A stretch of DNA of 64,000 nt, taken from the NCBI RefSeq assembly GCF_000621745.1, contig NZ_KK211339.1, positions 1 through 64,000 on the forward strand, read 5' to 3'. Source of the DNA: Clostridium beijerinckii HUN142. Its GTDB lineage: Bacteria > Bacillota > Clostridia > Clostridiales > Clostridiaceae. Of the stretch, positions 28,219 through 37,095 are shown in pieces; position 1 is the stretch's first letter, and each line of letters starts with the position of its first letter. The translations under genes were made by a program, and so were the position numbers. The notes under the pieces are model-generated. The model did no database searches and was not told the origin of the DNA. It was given only the letters and a program-made list of their open reading frames with translations.

Positions 28219-28329
28219 TAATTAGGTCACAATGAATGTTTTATCAAGTGAATCTTAGTTGAACTTATACCCTCAAGGGGTACTTCGTCTAGGGTCGTGC
28301 CGCTGTTATACAATCACTAATGTGATTTG

Positions 28330-28540
28330 CATAAGTTCGAGTAACCAAATACAAGATGCTCACAGAGAAAGTTCTGCTGACCAAATACAAGATTTGGAGC
28401 ATCACTTTTGGACGCTCACTTATCTCCCACTTATAGAAAAGCAGATATGCTAAATTTGCAATTTGGCATAGTCGCTTTCACAAAGTGCGTGGGAATGTTA
28501 CAGCGACTAGACATCAGATAAATAACCAAGTAGAAGTTCA
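28330..28540. repeat. Family F repeat, related to an insert in the 31.5-kb repeat
   Basis: 28340-28430 (ACCAAATACAAGATGCTCAC, AGAGAAAGTTCTGCTGACC and AATACAAGATTTGGAGCATCAC) resembles the reverse complement of about 31660-31750. Further on, TAGTCGCT and AGCGACTA form an inverted repeat around 28476-28515. The gap 28219-28588 holds no convincing gene; a 64-codon frame at 28259 crosses the repeat and is rejected. Confidence 0.5.
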
Positions 28541-28588
28541 AAATTTAAAAAGGCGAAAGCTGGTATAAAAAGGTATGGAGGAGTTTTT

Positions 28589-29917
28589 ATGAAAATTGTA
28601 GGTAATGGAAGACTAATAACTCAAAACAAGGAAAATCCATTTTTTGAAAATGGTGCGTTAGTTATAAATGATGGTAAGATAATTGATTATGGAAACACTG
28701 GTGATATCTTAGATAAATATAATGAGGCAGAATATATAGATGCAAAAGGAAAAGTTATTATGCCAGGTCTTATAAATACTCACGGACATATATATAGCGC
28801 CTTTGCAAGAGGTATGAATTTAGATGGTCCAACATCTAAAAACTTCTTAGATATATTAAATAATTTATGGTGGAGATTAGATAAAACTTTATCTCTAGAA
28901 GATATAAAGTATAGTGCTTACACAACATTAATGGATAGTTTAAAGTTTGGAGTAACAACATTTTTTGATCATCATGCAAGTCCAAATGCTGTTAAAGACA
29001 GCCTTTTTACAATTGGAAATGTAGCAGAAGAACTTGGGATAAGAACTTCGCTTTGTTACGAAGTATCTGATAGAGATGGAGAAGAAATTTTAGAAAAGGG
29101 AATTAAAGAAAATGTAGATTATATAAATTATTGCAATGAAAAGCATGATAATATGAAGTCTGCAATGTTTGGAATGCACGCAAGCTTTACCTTATCTGAT
29201 GAATCCTTAAAAAAATGTGTAAAGGAAGCTGAAAAGTTAAATTGCGGATATCATATTCATGTAGCTGAAGGATTGGCAGATGAAGAACAATGTGTGGAAA
29301 AGCATAGCAAGAGAATAGTAGAGAGACTAAATGATTTTAATATATTAGGAGAAAAAACAATTGCAGTACATTGTGTACATGCAAATGAAAATGAGCAAGA
29401 ATTACTTTTAAATACAAATACGTCTGTAGTGCATAATCCTGAATCAAATATGGGCAATGCAGTAGGTGTATCACCAGCACTTAACCTTATAAAGAAAGGT
29501 GTAACTGTGGGACTTGGAACAGATGGTTATACTCAAGATATGTTTGAATCTATGAAGGTCGCAAATATAATTCATAAGCACAATTTAAAAGATCCATCAG
29601 TAGCTTGGGGTGAAGTACCTTTAATGCTATTTGAAAATAATAGAAGCATTGCAGAAAGGCATTTTGCAGGAAAATTTGGGATTATTGAAAGAGGAGCTAA
29701 TGGAGATGTGATAATAGTAGATTACAATCCATTAACGCCAATGAATGAAAGTAATTACAATTCACATATCTTATTTGGAATGATGGGAAAATCTGTGGAT
29801 ACAACTATAGTAAATGGAAATGTTTTAGTTAGCAATGGTAAGCTTCTTAGTGTTAATGAAGATGAAATATTAAATGAAGCTAGAAAAGTAAGTCAAAAGC
29901 TATGGGATAGAATTTAA
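28589..29917 (+). CDS. ssnA: SsnA-type amidohydrolase
   Basis: 442 residues of the amidohydrolase superfamily. The metal motif appears as MPGLINTHGHIYSAFARGM, followed by the SsnA-type LNNLWWRLDKTL, DHHASP, GYHIHVAEG, AVHCVHAN and GLGTDGY. Putative aminohydrolase SsnA is a standard member of the purine/urate cluster. It probably opens or deaminates a ring intermediate in the cytoplasm; the exact substrate is not proven. AGGAG lies before the ATG. It is followed by ridA. Confidence 0.9.
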   Translation: MKIVGNGRLITQNKENPFFENGALVINDGKIIDYGNTGDILDKYNEAEYIDAKGKVIMPGLINTHGHIYSAFARGMNLDGPTSKNFLDILNNLWWRLDKTLSLEDIKYSAYTTLMDSLKFGVTTFFDHHASPNAVKDSLFTIGNVAEELGIRTSLCYEVSDRDGEEILEKGIKENVDYINYCNEKHDNMKSAMFGMHASFTLSDESLKKCVKEAEKLNCGYHIHVAEGLADEEQCVEKHSKRIVERLNDFNILGEKTIAVHCVHANENEQELLLNTNTSVVHNPESNMGNAVGVSPALNLIKKGVTVGLGTDGYTQDMFESMKVANIIHKHNLKDPSVAWGEVPLMLFENNRSIAERHFAGKFGIIERGANGDVIIVDYNPLTPMNESNYNSHILFGMMGKSVDTTIVNGNVLVSNGKLLSVNEDEILNEARKVSQKLWDRI

Positions 29918-30001
29918 TCAAAAAATATTTTGGGAATGAACATCTTTGTTAAAAGTAAGTGTAATAAAAAATAAAATATAACAAGATTAGGAGAATTAAA
30001 A

Positions 30002-30379
30002 ATGAAAAAAATAATTAATACTCAAAAGGCACCAGCAGCAATAGGACCATACTCCCAAGGAGTGGTAGTTCAAGGATTAGTATATACTTCAGGTCAACTA
30101 CCATTAAATCCGGAAACAAAAGTTTTAGAAACTGAAATAAAAACAGCGACTAAACAAAGTTTAGAAAATTGTAAAGCCATATTAGAAGAAGCAGGAACAA
30201 GTATGGATAAAGTATTTAAAACAACTGTATTTGTAAAAGATTTAAATGATTTTGTAGCAGTAAATGAAGTTTATGGAACATATTTCAAAGAAAATCCACC
30301 AGCAAGAAGTTGCGTTCAAATTGCTAAATTACCAATGGACGCAGTTATTGAAATAGAAGTCATTGCAACAATGGAATAA
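30002..30379 (+). CDS. ridA: RidA family enamine/imine deaminase
   Basis: 125 residues, standard length of a RidA (YjgF/YER057c/UK114) trimer subunit. The signatures are APAAIGPYSQGV near the N-terminus, YTSGQLPLNP, and the conserved Arg in PPARSCVQIAKLP. It hydrolyses reactive 2-aminoacrylate to pyruvate and ammonia. Here it probably serves the diaminopropionate ammonia-lyase product. AGGAG precedes the ATG. It stands between ssnA and the XdhC-family gene. Confidence 0.93.
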   Translation: MKKIINTQKAPAAIGPYSQGVVVQGLVYTSGQLPLNPETKVLETEIKTATKQSLENCKAILEEAGTSMDKVFKTTVFVKDLNDFVAVNEVYGTYFKENPPARSCVQIAKLPMDAVIEIEVIATME

Positions 30380-30459
30380 TATTACGATAGATTTATAAAA
30401 AGTGATAAGAGAATGGTGAGAATATTATTAGGAGAATATTTACGGTGGAAGGTGAAAAA

Positions 30460-31527
30460 ATGTTTGAAGACATATACAAGCAAATATTAATTGAAGTTAA
30501 CAACCGTAATCAGTGCGTAATGTTAACTTATCTTGATTTGCATAGTGCAAGACAAGGTTCCATTGTCAGAAAAGTTATTTTAACAAAGGAAGATATAGAA
30601 AAAAAGTCTCTTTCACTTAATGACTATATTTACGAAAAAATATGTAGTTGTTTAGAAAGTGGGAAACTTGAATCTTTTAATATAGAAGAAAATGAGACTA
30701 TTTTAATTGAACCATTCATCCCTAAACCACGTTTAATTGTTTTTGGTGGCGGTCACATAGCAAAACCTTTATCAGAATTTGCATCAAGAGCAGGTTTCTC
30801 TATTACTGTTATAGATGATAGACCTTCCTTTGCTAATACAGTGCGATTTCCTGAAGCAGAAAAAGTTATTTGTGAAAGTTTCGAGAAATCCTTTGATTTA
30901 ATTAACTTAAAGAAGTCCGATTATGTAGTTATTATAACAAGAGGGCATAGATATGATGGAGTTGTTTTGCGTAAAGTCTTAAATCATGACCTTAGTTATG
31001 TTGGAATGATAGGCTCAAGGCGCAGAGTAAATGCTATGAGAAGCGAGCTATTAGAGGAGGGCTTTTCTAAAGAAAAGCTTGAATTGGTTAATGCTCCAAT
31101 AGGTATAGATATATATGCTATCACTCCAGATGAAATAGCTATTTCTATAGTAGCACAGCTTATAAGCTTTAAAAATAAGGGTTCTATGAGTAAGTTTGGT
31201 AAAAATTTCGCCATTCCAGAGTTTGATGCAGAAATATTAGAAAATATATCTAAAAAATCATCAGAACCTAAAGCACTTATAACTATACTGTCTTCTAAAG
31301 GATCAGTTCCGAGAAAAGCAGGAGCTAAAATGTTGGCTTATCCTGATGGCAGAACTATCGGAAGTATAGGCGGAGGATGCAGTGAATCTGGTGTATTGCA
31401 AAAGGCAAGAGAAATTATGCGAGAAAAAGGTTTTTATATAGAGCAAGTTGACATGACCGGTGATGTGGTTGAATCTGAAGGTATGGCATGTGGTGGAACT
31501 ATGGAAGTGCTAATTGAAGTAATTTAA
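30460..31527 (+). CDS. XdhC-family protein with reversed domain order
   Basis: 355 residues. After an unassigned N-terminal 90 residues comes an XdhC_C-type Rossmann domain with VFGGGHIAKPLSEFA, GMIGSRRR and APIGIDI. A CoxI/XdhC_N-type domain closes the chain, with GSVPRKAGAKML, IGSIGGGCSESGV and ACGGTMEVLIE. In most XdhC proteins the CoxI-type domain comes first. XdhC proteins hold molybdenum cofactor and pass it, after sulfuration, to xanthine dehydrogenase. The start could also be GTG at 30445, where AGGAG lies 10 bases upstream; ATG at 30460 follows GGAAGGTG. Confidence 0.8.
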   Translation: MFEDIYKQILIEVNNRNQCVMLTYLDLHSARQGSIVRKVILTKEDIEKKSLSLNDYIYEKICSCLESGKLESFNIEENETILIEPFIPKPRLIVFGGGHIAKPLSEFASRAGFSITVIDDRPSFANTVRFPEAEKVICESFEKSFDLINLKKSDYVVIITRGHRYDGVVLRKVLNHDLSYVGMIGSRRRVNAMRSELLEEGFSKEKLELVNAPIGIDIYAITPDEIAISIVAQLISFKNKGSMSKFGKNFAIPEFDAEILENISKKSSEPKALITILSSKGSVPRKAGAKMLAYPDGRTIGSIGGGCSESGVLQKAREIMREKGFYIEQVDMTGDVVESEGMACGGTMEVLIEVI

Positions 31528-31905
31528 GCACATGAAAATAAATAACAAGTCCAAATGCTATGATTATTTTTCATCAGGCAAGGAGGCAAATTGCCCCCAT
31601 GGCAGGCTTATTAGGTCAATTTGGTGATAAGCAGTGAACCAAAAGTGAGAATCAAAGAGTGAGAGTCCAAATTTTATATTTGGTTTCTCGAACTTTCCCT
31701 GTGGGCATTTTATATTTCGTTCTTCGAACTTTCACACAGTGCAATCTATGATTTTGTGTAAATCCGCTTAAGCAGACATCCCAAATCTACGATTTGATGA
31801 TGGTCGCTTACTCTGTGAGTACTCAGGGAGCTTATGCGAGTCGAGCTTCCTCTGATGGAAAATAGGCTAGCAAATGGAATTGTTATTTTTTTGACTGTGC
31901 CTTAG
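31528..31905. repeat. Family A palindromic element carrying a nested family F insert
   Basis: Starts right after the stop codon of the XdhC-family gene. The left half (GCACATGAAAATAAATAACA, then TTTTTCATCAGGCAAGGAGG) and the right half (CTGATGGAAAATAGGCTAGC, then TTTTTTTGACTGTGCC) match the full copy at 22484. About 215 bp between roughly 31640 and 31853 are extra, and part of this matches 28330-28450 in reverse complement. Confidence 0.7.
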
Positions 31906-31960
31906 GAAGAATTAATTCCATAACATTAATTATTACTAAATTTTATTGAGGAGGTTTATT

Positions 31961-33307
31961 ATGTCACAAAATAATATTAAAAAAGATGACAAAGTAAATG
32001 AAATGCTACCAGTAAGTCAGCTTGCTATTTTAGGATTACAACATGTACTAGCAATGTATGCAGGTGCAGTTGCAGTACCATTAATAATTGGCGGTGCTGT
32101 AGGTCTAACACCTGAGCAATTAGCATTTTTGGTGGCTGCAGATTTATTTACTTGTGGTATTGCAACTTTAATACAGGCAATTGGGATAGGTCCATATGTT
32201 GGTATTAAGCTGCCAGCAATTTTAGGTTGTACATTTGCTGCAGTTGGTCCACTAATTATTATTGGTAAAAGTTTAGGAATGCAAACAGCGTATGGTTCTA
32301 TAATAGTAGCCGCAATTATTGTTGTATTAGTGGCGCCATTGTATGGAAAGATATTAAAGTTTTTCCCTACTGTTGTAACAGGGACAGTAGTTACAATGAT
32401 AGGTCTTTCTTTAGTAAATGTAGGGGTCACTAGTATTGGTGGCGGTTCAGGAGCTAAAGATTTTGGAAGTGTAGACAACCTTATACTAGGATCATTTGTA
32501 ATGATCATTGTTTTAATATCTAATAAATTTCTAAGGGGATTTTTTCAAGCAATTTCTGTTTTAAATGGTATTATTTTAGGAACAATAGTTGCTGCATTTA
32601 TGGGAAAAGTAGATTTTTCAGTAGTAACAAATGCAAAATGGATAAGTATTGTTCATCCTTTTAATTTTGGATTACCTCAATTTGATATTGGTTCAATAAT
32701 TATGATGACATTCGTTATGTTAACAGTAATGATTGAATCAACAGGTACATTTCTTGGAATTGGCAAAGTCTGTGAAAAGGTTATCACTGAAAAAGATATT
32801 GTACGTGGACTTAGAGCAGAAGCAATTTCAACATTTTTAGGAGGTATATTTAATTCATTCCCATATACAACATTTAATCAGAACCTAGGACTTTTAGCTT
32901 TAAGTAAAGTAAAAAGCCGTTTTGTTGTTATAGCATCTGGAATCATTCTTATTTCACTAGGATTGATTCCTAAATTTGCAGCCTTAGCTACTATTATTCC
33001 TCAGCCTGTTATAGGCGGAGCTACAACAATAATGTTTGCAATGGTTGCAGTCGCAGGTTTTCAAATGCTTCAAAGTGTAGATTTTAATAATAATGCAAAT
33101 ATGATGATAGTTGCTTGCTCTATTGGTATAGGACTTGGAATTACTGCTGTACCTACGTTACTTGACCAAACACCAACATTTTTCAAGTCCATTTTTAGTA
33201 GTGGTATAGTTTCGGCATCAGTAACTGCCGTAATTCTAAATGCATTTTTGAACCATGGTAATAGGAATATTGAAAGCAATATAAAGCAAAATTCGGTTTC
33301 AGAATGA
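31961..33307 (+). CDS. Uracil-xanthine permease family transporter (NCS2)
   Basis: 448 residues with about 12-14 transmembrane helices. The family features LGLQHVLAMYAGAVAVPLI at the N-terminus, the QAIGIGPYVGIKLPAILG half-helix, ESTGTFLGIGK and FPYTTFNQNLG are those of the xanthine/urate branch (PbuX, XanQ, UacT). It likely imports xanthine or urate with protons or sodium. The start is ATG at 31961 after GAGGAGG; a longer frame from 31946 would begin inside the ribosome site. It precedes xanthine dehydrogenase genes. Confidence 0.9.
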   Translation: MSQNNIKKDDKVNEMLPVSQLAILGLQHVLAMYAGAVAVPLIIGGAVGLTPEQLAFLVAADLFTCGIATLIQAIGIGPYVGIKLPAILGCTFAAVGPLIIIGKSLGMQTAYGSIIVAAIIVVLVAPLYGKILKFFPTVVTGTVVTMIGLSLVNVGVTSIGGGSGAKDFGSVDNLILGSFVMIIVLISNKFLRGFFQAISVLNGIILGTIVAAFMGKVDFSVVTNAKWISIVHPFNFGLPQFDIGSIIMMTFVMLTVMIESTGTFLGIGKVCEKVITEKDIVRGLRAEAISTFLGGIFNSFPYTTFNQNLGLLALSKVKSRFVVIASGIILISLGLIPKFAALATIIPQPVIGGATTIMFAMVAVAGFQMLQSVDFNNNANMMIVACSIGIGLGITAVPTLLDQTPTFFKSIFSSGIVSASVTAVILNAFLNHGNRNIESNIKQNSVSE

Positions 33308-33319
33308 ATTTTACAAATA

Positions 33320-33614
33320 TCTAGCATAAAACTTAGAGTTATTTGATAGCTTACCAAAATCAAATATATTTTTGTTTCTCAGGACTATGAAAATTTAAAT
33401 GGAAGCTTACACCAACATTAGCTTGCTCCCAATTTCATTGTGAAAAGCTATAATGTATGCAAGCTTCCATTAAGTACTTTTTAGCAGCTTATTTTCAAAT
33501 GCCTGCTCCACAAAAATGTACTTGATTTCTAGTAAAGATATGAACTTAAAGTTTTAGCAAATTTGTAAATATGTTCATCTAATAAGTCTAATTCTTAAGT
33601 TGTTTATCTATAAA
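33320..33614. repeat. Family B palindromic element
   Basis: AATGGAAGCTT and AAGCTTCCATT form perfect outer arms at about 33397-33481, around the core TTAGCTTGCTCCCAATTTCA. The element ends with TAAGTTGTTTATCTATAAA, as do copies at 59593 and 60146. The arm sequence differs from other copies, yet is still self-complementary. The gap 33308-33734 holds no gene. Confidence 0.7.
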
Positions 33615-33734
33615 TTAAAATGTTAGAAGCTATATTTAGCAAGTTCTTTTGAGAAATAATTTGCTAGAAATTATTTACAGATTTATACTATTTATAGTAA
33701 ATACTGTTAAAAGATATGAAATGGGAGGTTATTT

Positions 33735-36302
33735 ATGTTTAGATTAAATATAAATGGTAAAGATGAAGTATCTGAAATTGATAAATCTTTAATGTCTTTT
33801 TTAAGAGATGATTTGAGAATCACTTCTGTAAAAGATGGTTGCAGCGAAGGGGCGTGTGGAGCATGTACCGTTTTAGTAGATGGGAAAAAAGTAAAGGCTT
33901 GCCTCCAAAAGATATCAAAATTTGAAGGAAAAAAGATTTTAACTGTTGAAGGATTAAGCTCTAGAGAAAAGGAAGTTTATGAACATTGTTTTGCAGAAGC
34001 AGGCGCAGTTCAATGTGGCTTTTGTATTCCTGGAATGGTAATCTCCGCAAAATCCTTATTAGATATTAATCTTAAACCAACAAGAATAGATGTGAAAAAA
34101 GCAATTAATGGAAACCTTTGTAGATGTACAGGCTATAAGAAAATTGAAGAAGCTATATTAATGGCGGCAGAATATTTTAGGGACAATCTTAAAATCCCAA
34201 CTGCTCCTACTGAATTGAAAATGGCACAGAAATTTAAACGTGTTGATGCAGCTGAAAAAATAAATGGGACAGGTATTTTCGTAGATGATATTGAAATACC
34301 TGGAATGTTATATGTAAAAGCAGTACGTACAAAATATCCAAGAGCTATTATAAATAAAATTGATATAAAGAAAGCAGAGGCACATCCTGACTGCGCAAAA
34401 GTCTTACTTGCAAAAGATGTTCCAAACAATAAAATTGGACATATAAAGCAGGATTGGGATGTAATGATTGCTGAAGGAGATACAACTAGATATGTAGGTG
34501 ATGCATTGGCATTAGTAGCAACTTACCATAAAGACAAACTTGATGAAGTATGTCAATTAGTTGAAATTGGTTATACTGAATTGGAACCCATTACTTGTCC
34601 GACGGATGCTTTAAAGGCAGATGCACCTCTAATCCATTCTGATGGAAATATTATGAGCCGTGATATTCTAAAACGGGGTAATGCTAATGAAGCAATTAAA
34701 AATTCTAAATATGTTGTAACAAGAAAATATAAGACACCATTTCAGGAACATGGATTTATGGAACCAGAATGTGCAATTGCTATGCCTGAAGGGGATGATG
34801 GTATTTTACTTTATTCTGGTTCGCAATCTGTTTATGATGAGCAACGTGAGATTTCAAATATGCTTAAAATTCCAATAGAAAAGATACATTGTCATGCACA
34901 ACTTGTTGGAGGCGGATTTGGCGGCAAAGAAGATATGAGCGTTCAGCATCATGCAGCGCTAATGGCATGGTATACGAAAAAACCATGTAAAGTAAAATTC
35001 TCGAGACAGGAAAGTCTGGATTATCATACTAAACGTCATCCAATGGAAATGGAGTTTACAACAGCTTGCGATGAAAATGGTTATTTGACAGCTATGAAAG
35101 GTGTTATTATTGCCGATACAGGTGCGTATGCATCTCTTGGTGGGCCTGTATTACAAAGAGCATGTACTCACGCACCTGGACCATATAATTATCAGAATAT
35201 TGATATCTTGGGAATGTCAGTTTACACAAACAATGTTGTATCAGGCGCATTTAGAGGCTTTGGTGTAATACAAAGTTGCTTTGCTACTGAAAATAACATT
35301 AATTTACTTGCTGAAATGGTTGGAATTTCACCATGGGAAATTCGTTATCGTAATGCAATTCGTCCTGGGGAGGTTCTGACAAATGGTCAGATAGCAGATG
35401 AAAGTGTTGCTATGGCAGAGTGTTTGGAAGCTGTTAAGGATGTATATGAATCAAATCCATATGCAGGTATTGCTATTGGATTCAAAAATAGCGGAACTGG
35501 TGTAGGAAATAAAGACATTGGGCGTTGTATTTTATCAATTGAAGATGGAAAAGTTCATATTCGAACTTCTGCAGCATGCATGGGGCAAGGGATTGCAACA
35601 ATGTGCACTACTGTATTATGTGAGACAACTGGGTTAGATCCGGTTCTTATTATACACGAAAGACCAGATACTATTCGTACACCTAACTCAGGAACTAGTA
35701 CAGCTTCTAGACAAACTGTAGTAACTGGAGAAGCTGTAAGACGAGCATCTGAAAAATTGAAAGTAGGATTAGATAAAGGCTTAGGGCTTGATGATTTAGA
35801 AGGCAGAGAATTTTATGGAGAGTATTCTGCAAAGACAGATCCGATGGGATCTATAAAAGAAAATCCGATTAGTCATGTAAGCTATAGTTATGGAGCTCAA
35901 GTTGTTATTTTAAATGAAGAAGGAAAAGTTGAAAAAGTAGTTGCAGCATATGATGTTGGAACACCTGTTAATATTCAATCTGTTGAAGGGCAGATTGAAG
36001 GGGGTATGGTTATGGGATTAGGTTATGCTTTGACAGAAGAATTTAAAATTGAAGGAAGTTATCCTAAAACAAAACTAGGCACACTAGGACTTATGAGAGC
36101 GACTGAGGCTCCTGAGCTTGAAGTTATTCTTGTACAGAGCAAAAATAAAATTCCAGAGACTTATGGTGCCAAAGGTTGCGGAGAATTATGCTTGATTCCA
36201 ACAGCTCCAGCTTGTTCTCTTGCTTATTACAGATTAGACGGAAAATTCCGCGCTCAGTTGCCACTAAAAGATACATTTTATAAAAAACAAAAGAATAAAT
36301 AA
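33735..36302 (+). CDS. Fused [2Fe-2S]/molybdenum xanthine dehydrogenase (selenium-dependent type)
   Basis: 855 residues joining two modules. Residues 1-155 are a 2Fe-2S ferredoxin domain with Cys36, Cys41 and Cys44 and the second cluster motifs QCGFCIPGM and CRCTGY. The remainder is a molybdopterin-binding subunit with GGGFGGKED, the substrate-pocket AFRGFGV and YGAKGCGE near the end. No FAD domain is present. Size and layout match the selenium-dependent xanthine dehydrogenase family (XdhD-like), in which selenium is a labile ligand and not selenocysteine. It oxidises xanthine or related purines. mocA/ygfJ follows as an accessory gene. Confidence 0.85.
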   Translation: MFRLNINGKDEVSEIDKSLMSFLRDDLRITSVKDGCSEGACGACTVLVDGKKVKACLQKISKFEGKKILTVEGLSSREKEVYEHCFAEAGAVQCGFCIPGMVISAKSLLDINLKPTRIDVKKAINGNLCRCTGYKKIEEAILMAAEYFRDNLKIPTAPTELKMAQKFKRVDAAEKINGTGIFVDDIEIPGMLYVKAVRTKYPRAIINKIDIKKAEAHPDCAKVLLAKDVPNNKIGHIKQDWDVMIAEGDTTRYVGDALALVATYHKDKLDEVCQLVEIGYTELEPITCPTDALKADAPLIHSDGNIMSRDILKRGNANEAIKNSKYVVTRKYKTPFQEHGFMEPECAIAMPEGDDGILLYSGSQSVYDEQREISNMLKIPIEKIHCHAQLVGGGFGGKEDMSVQHHAALMAWYTKKPCKVKFSRQESLDYHTKRHPMEMEFTTACDENGYLTAMKGVIIADTGAYASLGGPVLQRACTHAPGPYNYQNIDILGMSVYTNNVVSGAFRGFGVIQSCFATENNINLLAEMVGISPWEIRYRNAIRPGEVLTNGQIADESVAMAECLEAVKDVYESNPYAGIAIGFKNSGTGVGNKDIGRCILSIEDGKVHIRTSAACMGQGIATMCTTVLCETTGLDPVLIIHERPDTIRTPNSGTSTASRQTVVTGEAVRRASEKLKVGLDKGLGLDDLEGREFYGEYSAKTDPMGSIKENPISHVSYSYGAQVVILNEEGKVEKVVAAYDVGTPVNIQSVEGQIEGGMVMGLGYALTEEFKIEGSYPKTKLGTLGLMRATEAPELEVILVQSKNKIPETYGAKGCGELCLIPTAPACSLAYYRLDGKFRAQLPLKDTFYKKQKNK

Positions 36303-36354
36303 TATATAAGATGAAGCATTTATTCTTTTGCTGTTAAGAAAGGAAGATTCTTAG

Positions 36355-36966
36355 ATGAAAACTAATGGCATTATAGTGGCTGCTGGTTTATCTAGCCGTA
36401 TGAAGGCATTTAAACCACTCCTGAAATTGAAAGAAAAAACTATAATTGAATACAGTATTGATAGTATGCTTAATGCTGGAGTGAATCAGATTATTATAGT
36501 TTTGGGATTTAATGCTGAAGAAGTTGAGACTTTACTACGTAATAAATATGATTGCTCACAATTAACATTTATATACAATGAAAAATATGCTGAAACGGAT
36601 ATGCTTGCATCTGTTAAGCTTGGAGTATTAGCATTGGATAACTGTGATGCCTTTTATCTTCTTCCGGGAGATATGCCAGCAATTGAAACAAAAACTTTCC
36701 TTATGGTGAAAGATTTAATAAGCAGAACAGGTGCTATGGTGGCTTTTCCTACTATTAATGGACAACGAAAACATCCACCTTTGATTTCTTGGAAATGCAT
36801 AGATTTTATTATTAATTTTCATGGAGATGGGGGTCTTAGAGAATTATGGAATCAGCTTGAAGACCAAATAGTAACAGTTCCTGTTGAGGATTTTGGGTGT
36901 ACGATAGATGCAGATACAAAGGAAGATTACAATAGGTTGGTACATTATATGGATGAAAAGAATTGA
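36355..36966 (+). CDS. ygfJ: Molybdenum hydroxylase accessory nucleotidyltransferase (MocA/YgfJ)
   Basis: 203 residues of the MobA-like NTP transferase family. The signature VAAGLSSRMKAFKPLL keeps the catalytic Lys20, and the metal Asp106 is in LLPGDMPAIE. It most likely transfers CMP to molybdopterin to make the cytosine dinucleotide used by xanthine dehydrogenase-type enzymes. It sits between the fused dehydrogenase and the three-subunit enzyme, which suits that role. Compare the degenerate relative at 41065, where both residues are lost. Confidence 0.88.
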   Translation: MKTNGIIVAAGLSSRMKAFKPLLKLKEKTIIEYSIDSMLNAGVNQIIIVLGFNAEEVETLLRNKYDCSQLTFIYNEKYAETDMLASVKLGVLALDNCDAFYLLPGDMPAIETKTFLMVKDLISRTGAMVAFPTINGQRKHPPLISWKCIDFIINFHGDGGLRELWNQLEDQIVTVPVEDFGCTIDADTKEDYNRLVHYMDEKN

Positions 36967-37095
36967 GATTTTAATATATTAAAATTGGATTTTAAGTAAG
37001 GAAATACATTGCAAATATTTTTGTAAGATAACATAAAGTTAAAGAATTTGAAATTTTGCAAAAAATAATTAGTAGATATATGGGAGGCGCTATGC

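Noticed and set aside
28259..28453. 64-codon frame between dpaL and ssnA.
   Set aside because: It covers family F repeat sequence that recurs in the opposite direction near 31.7 kb. No ribosome site or protein-like composition.
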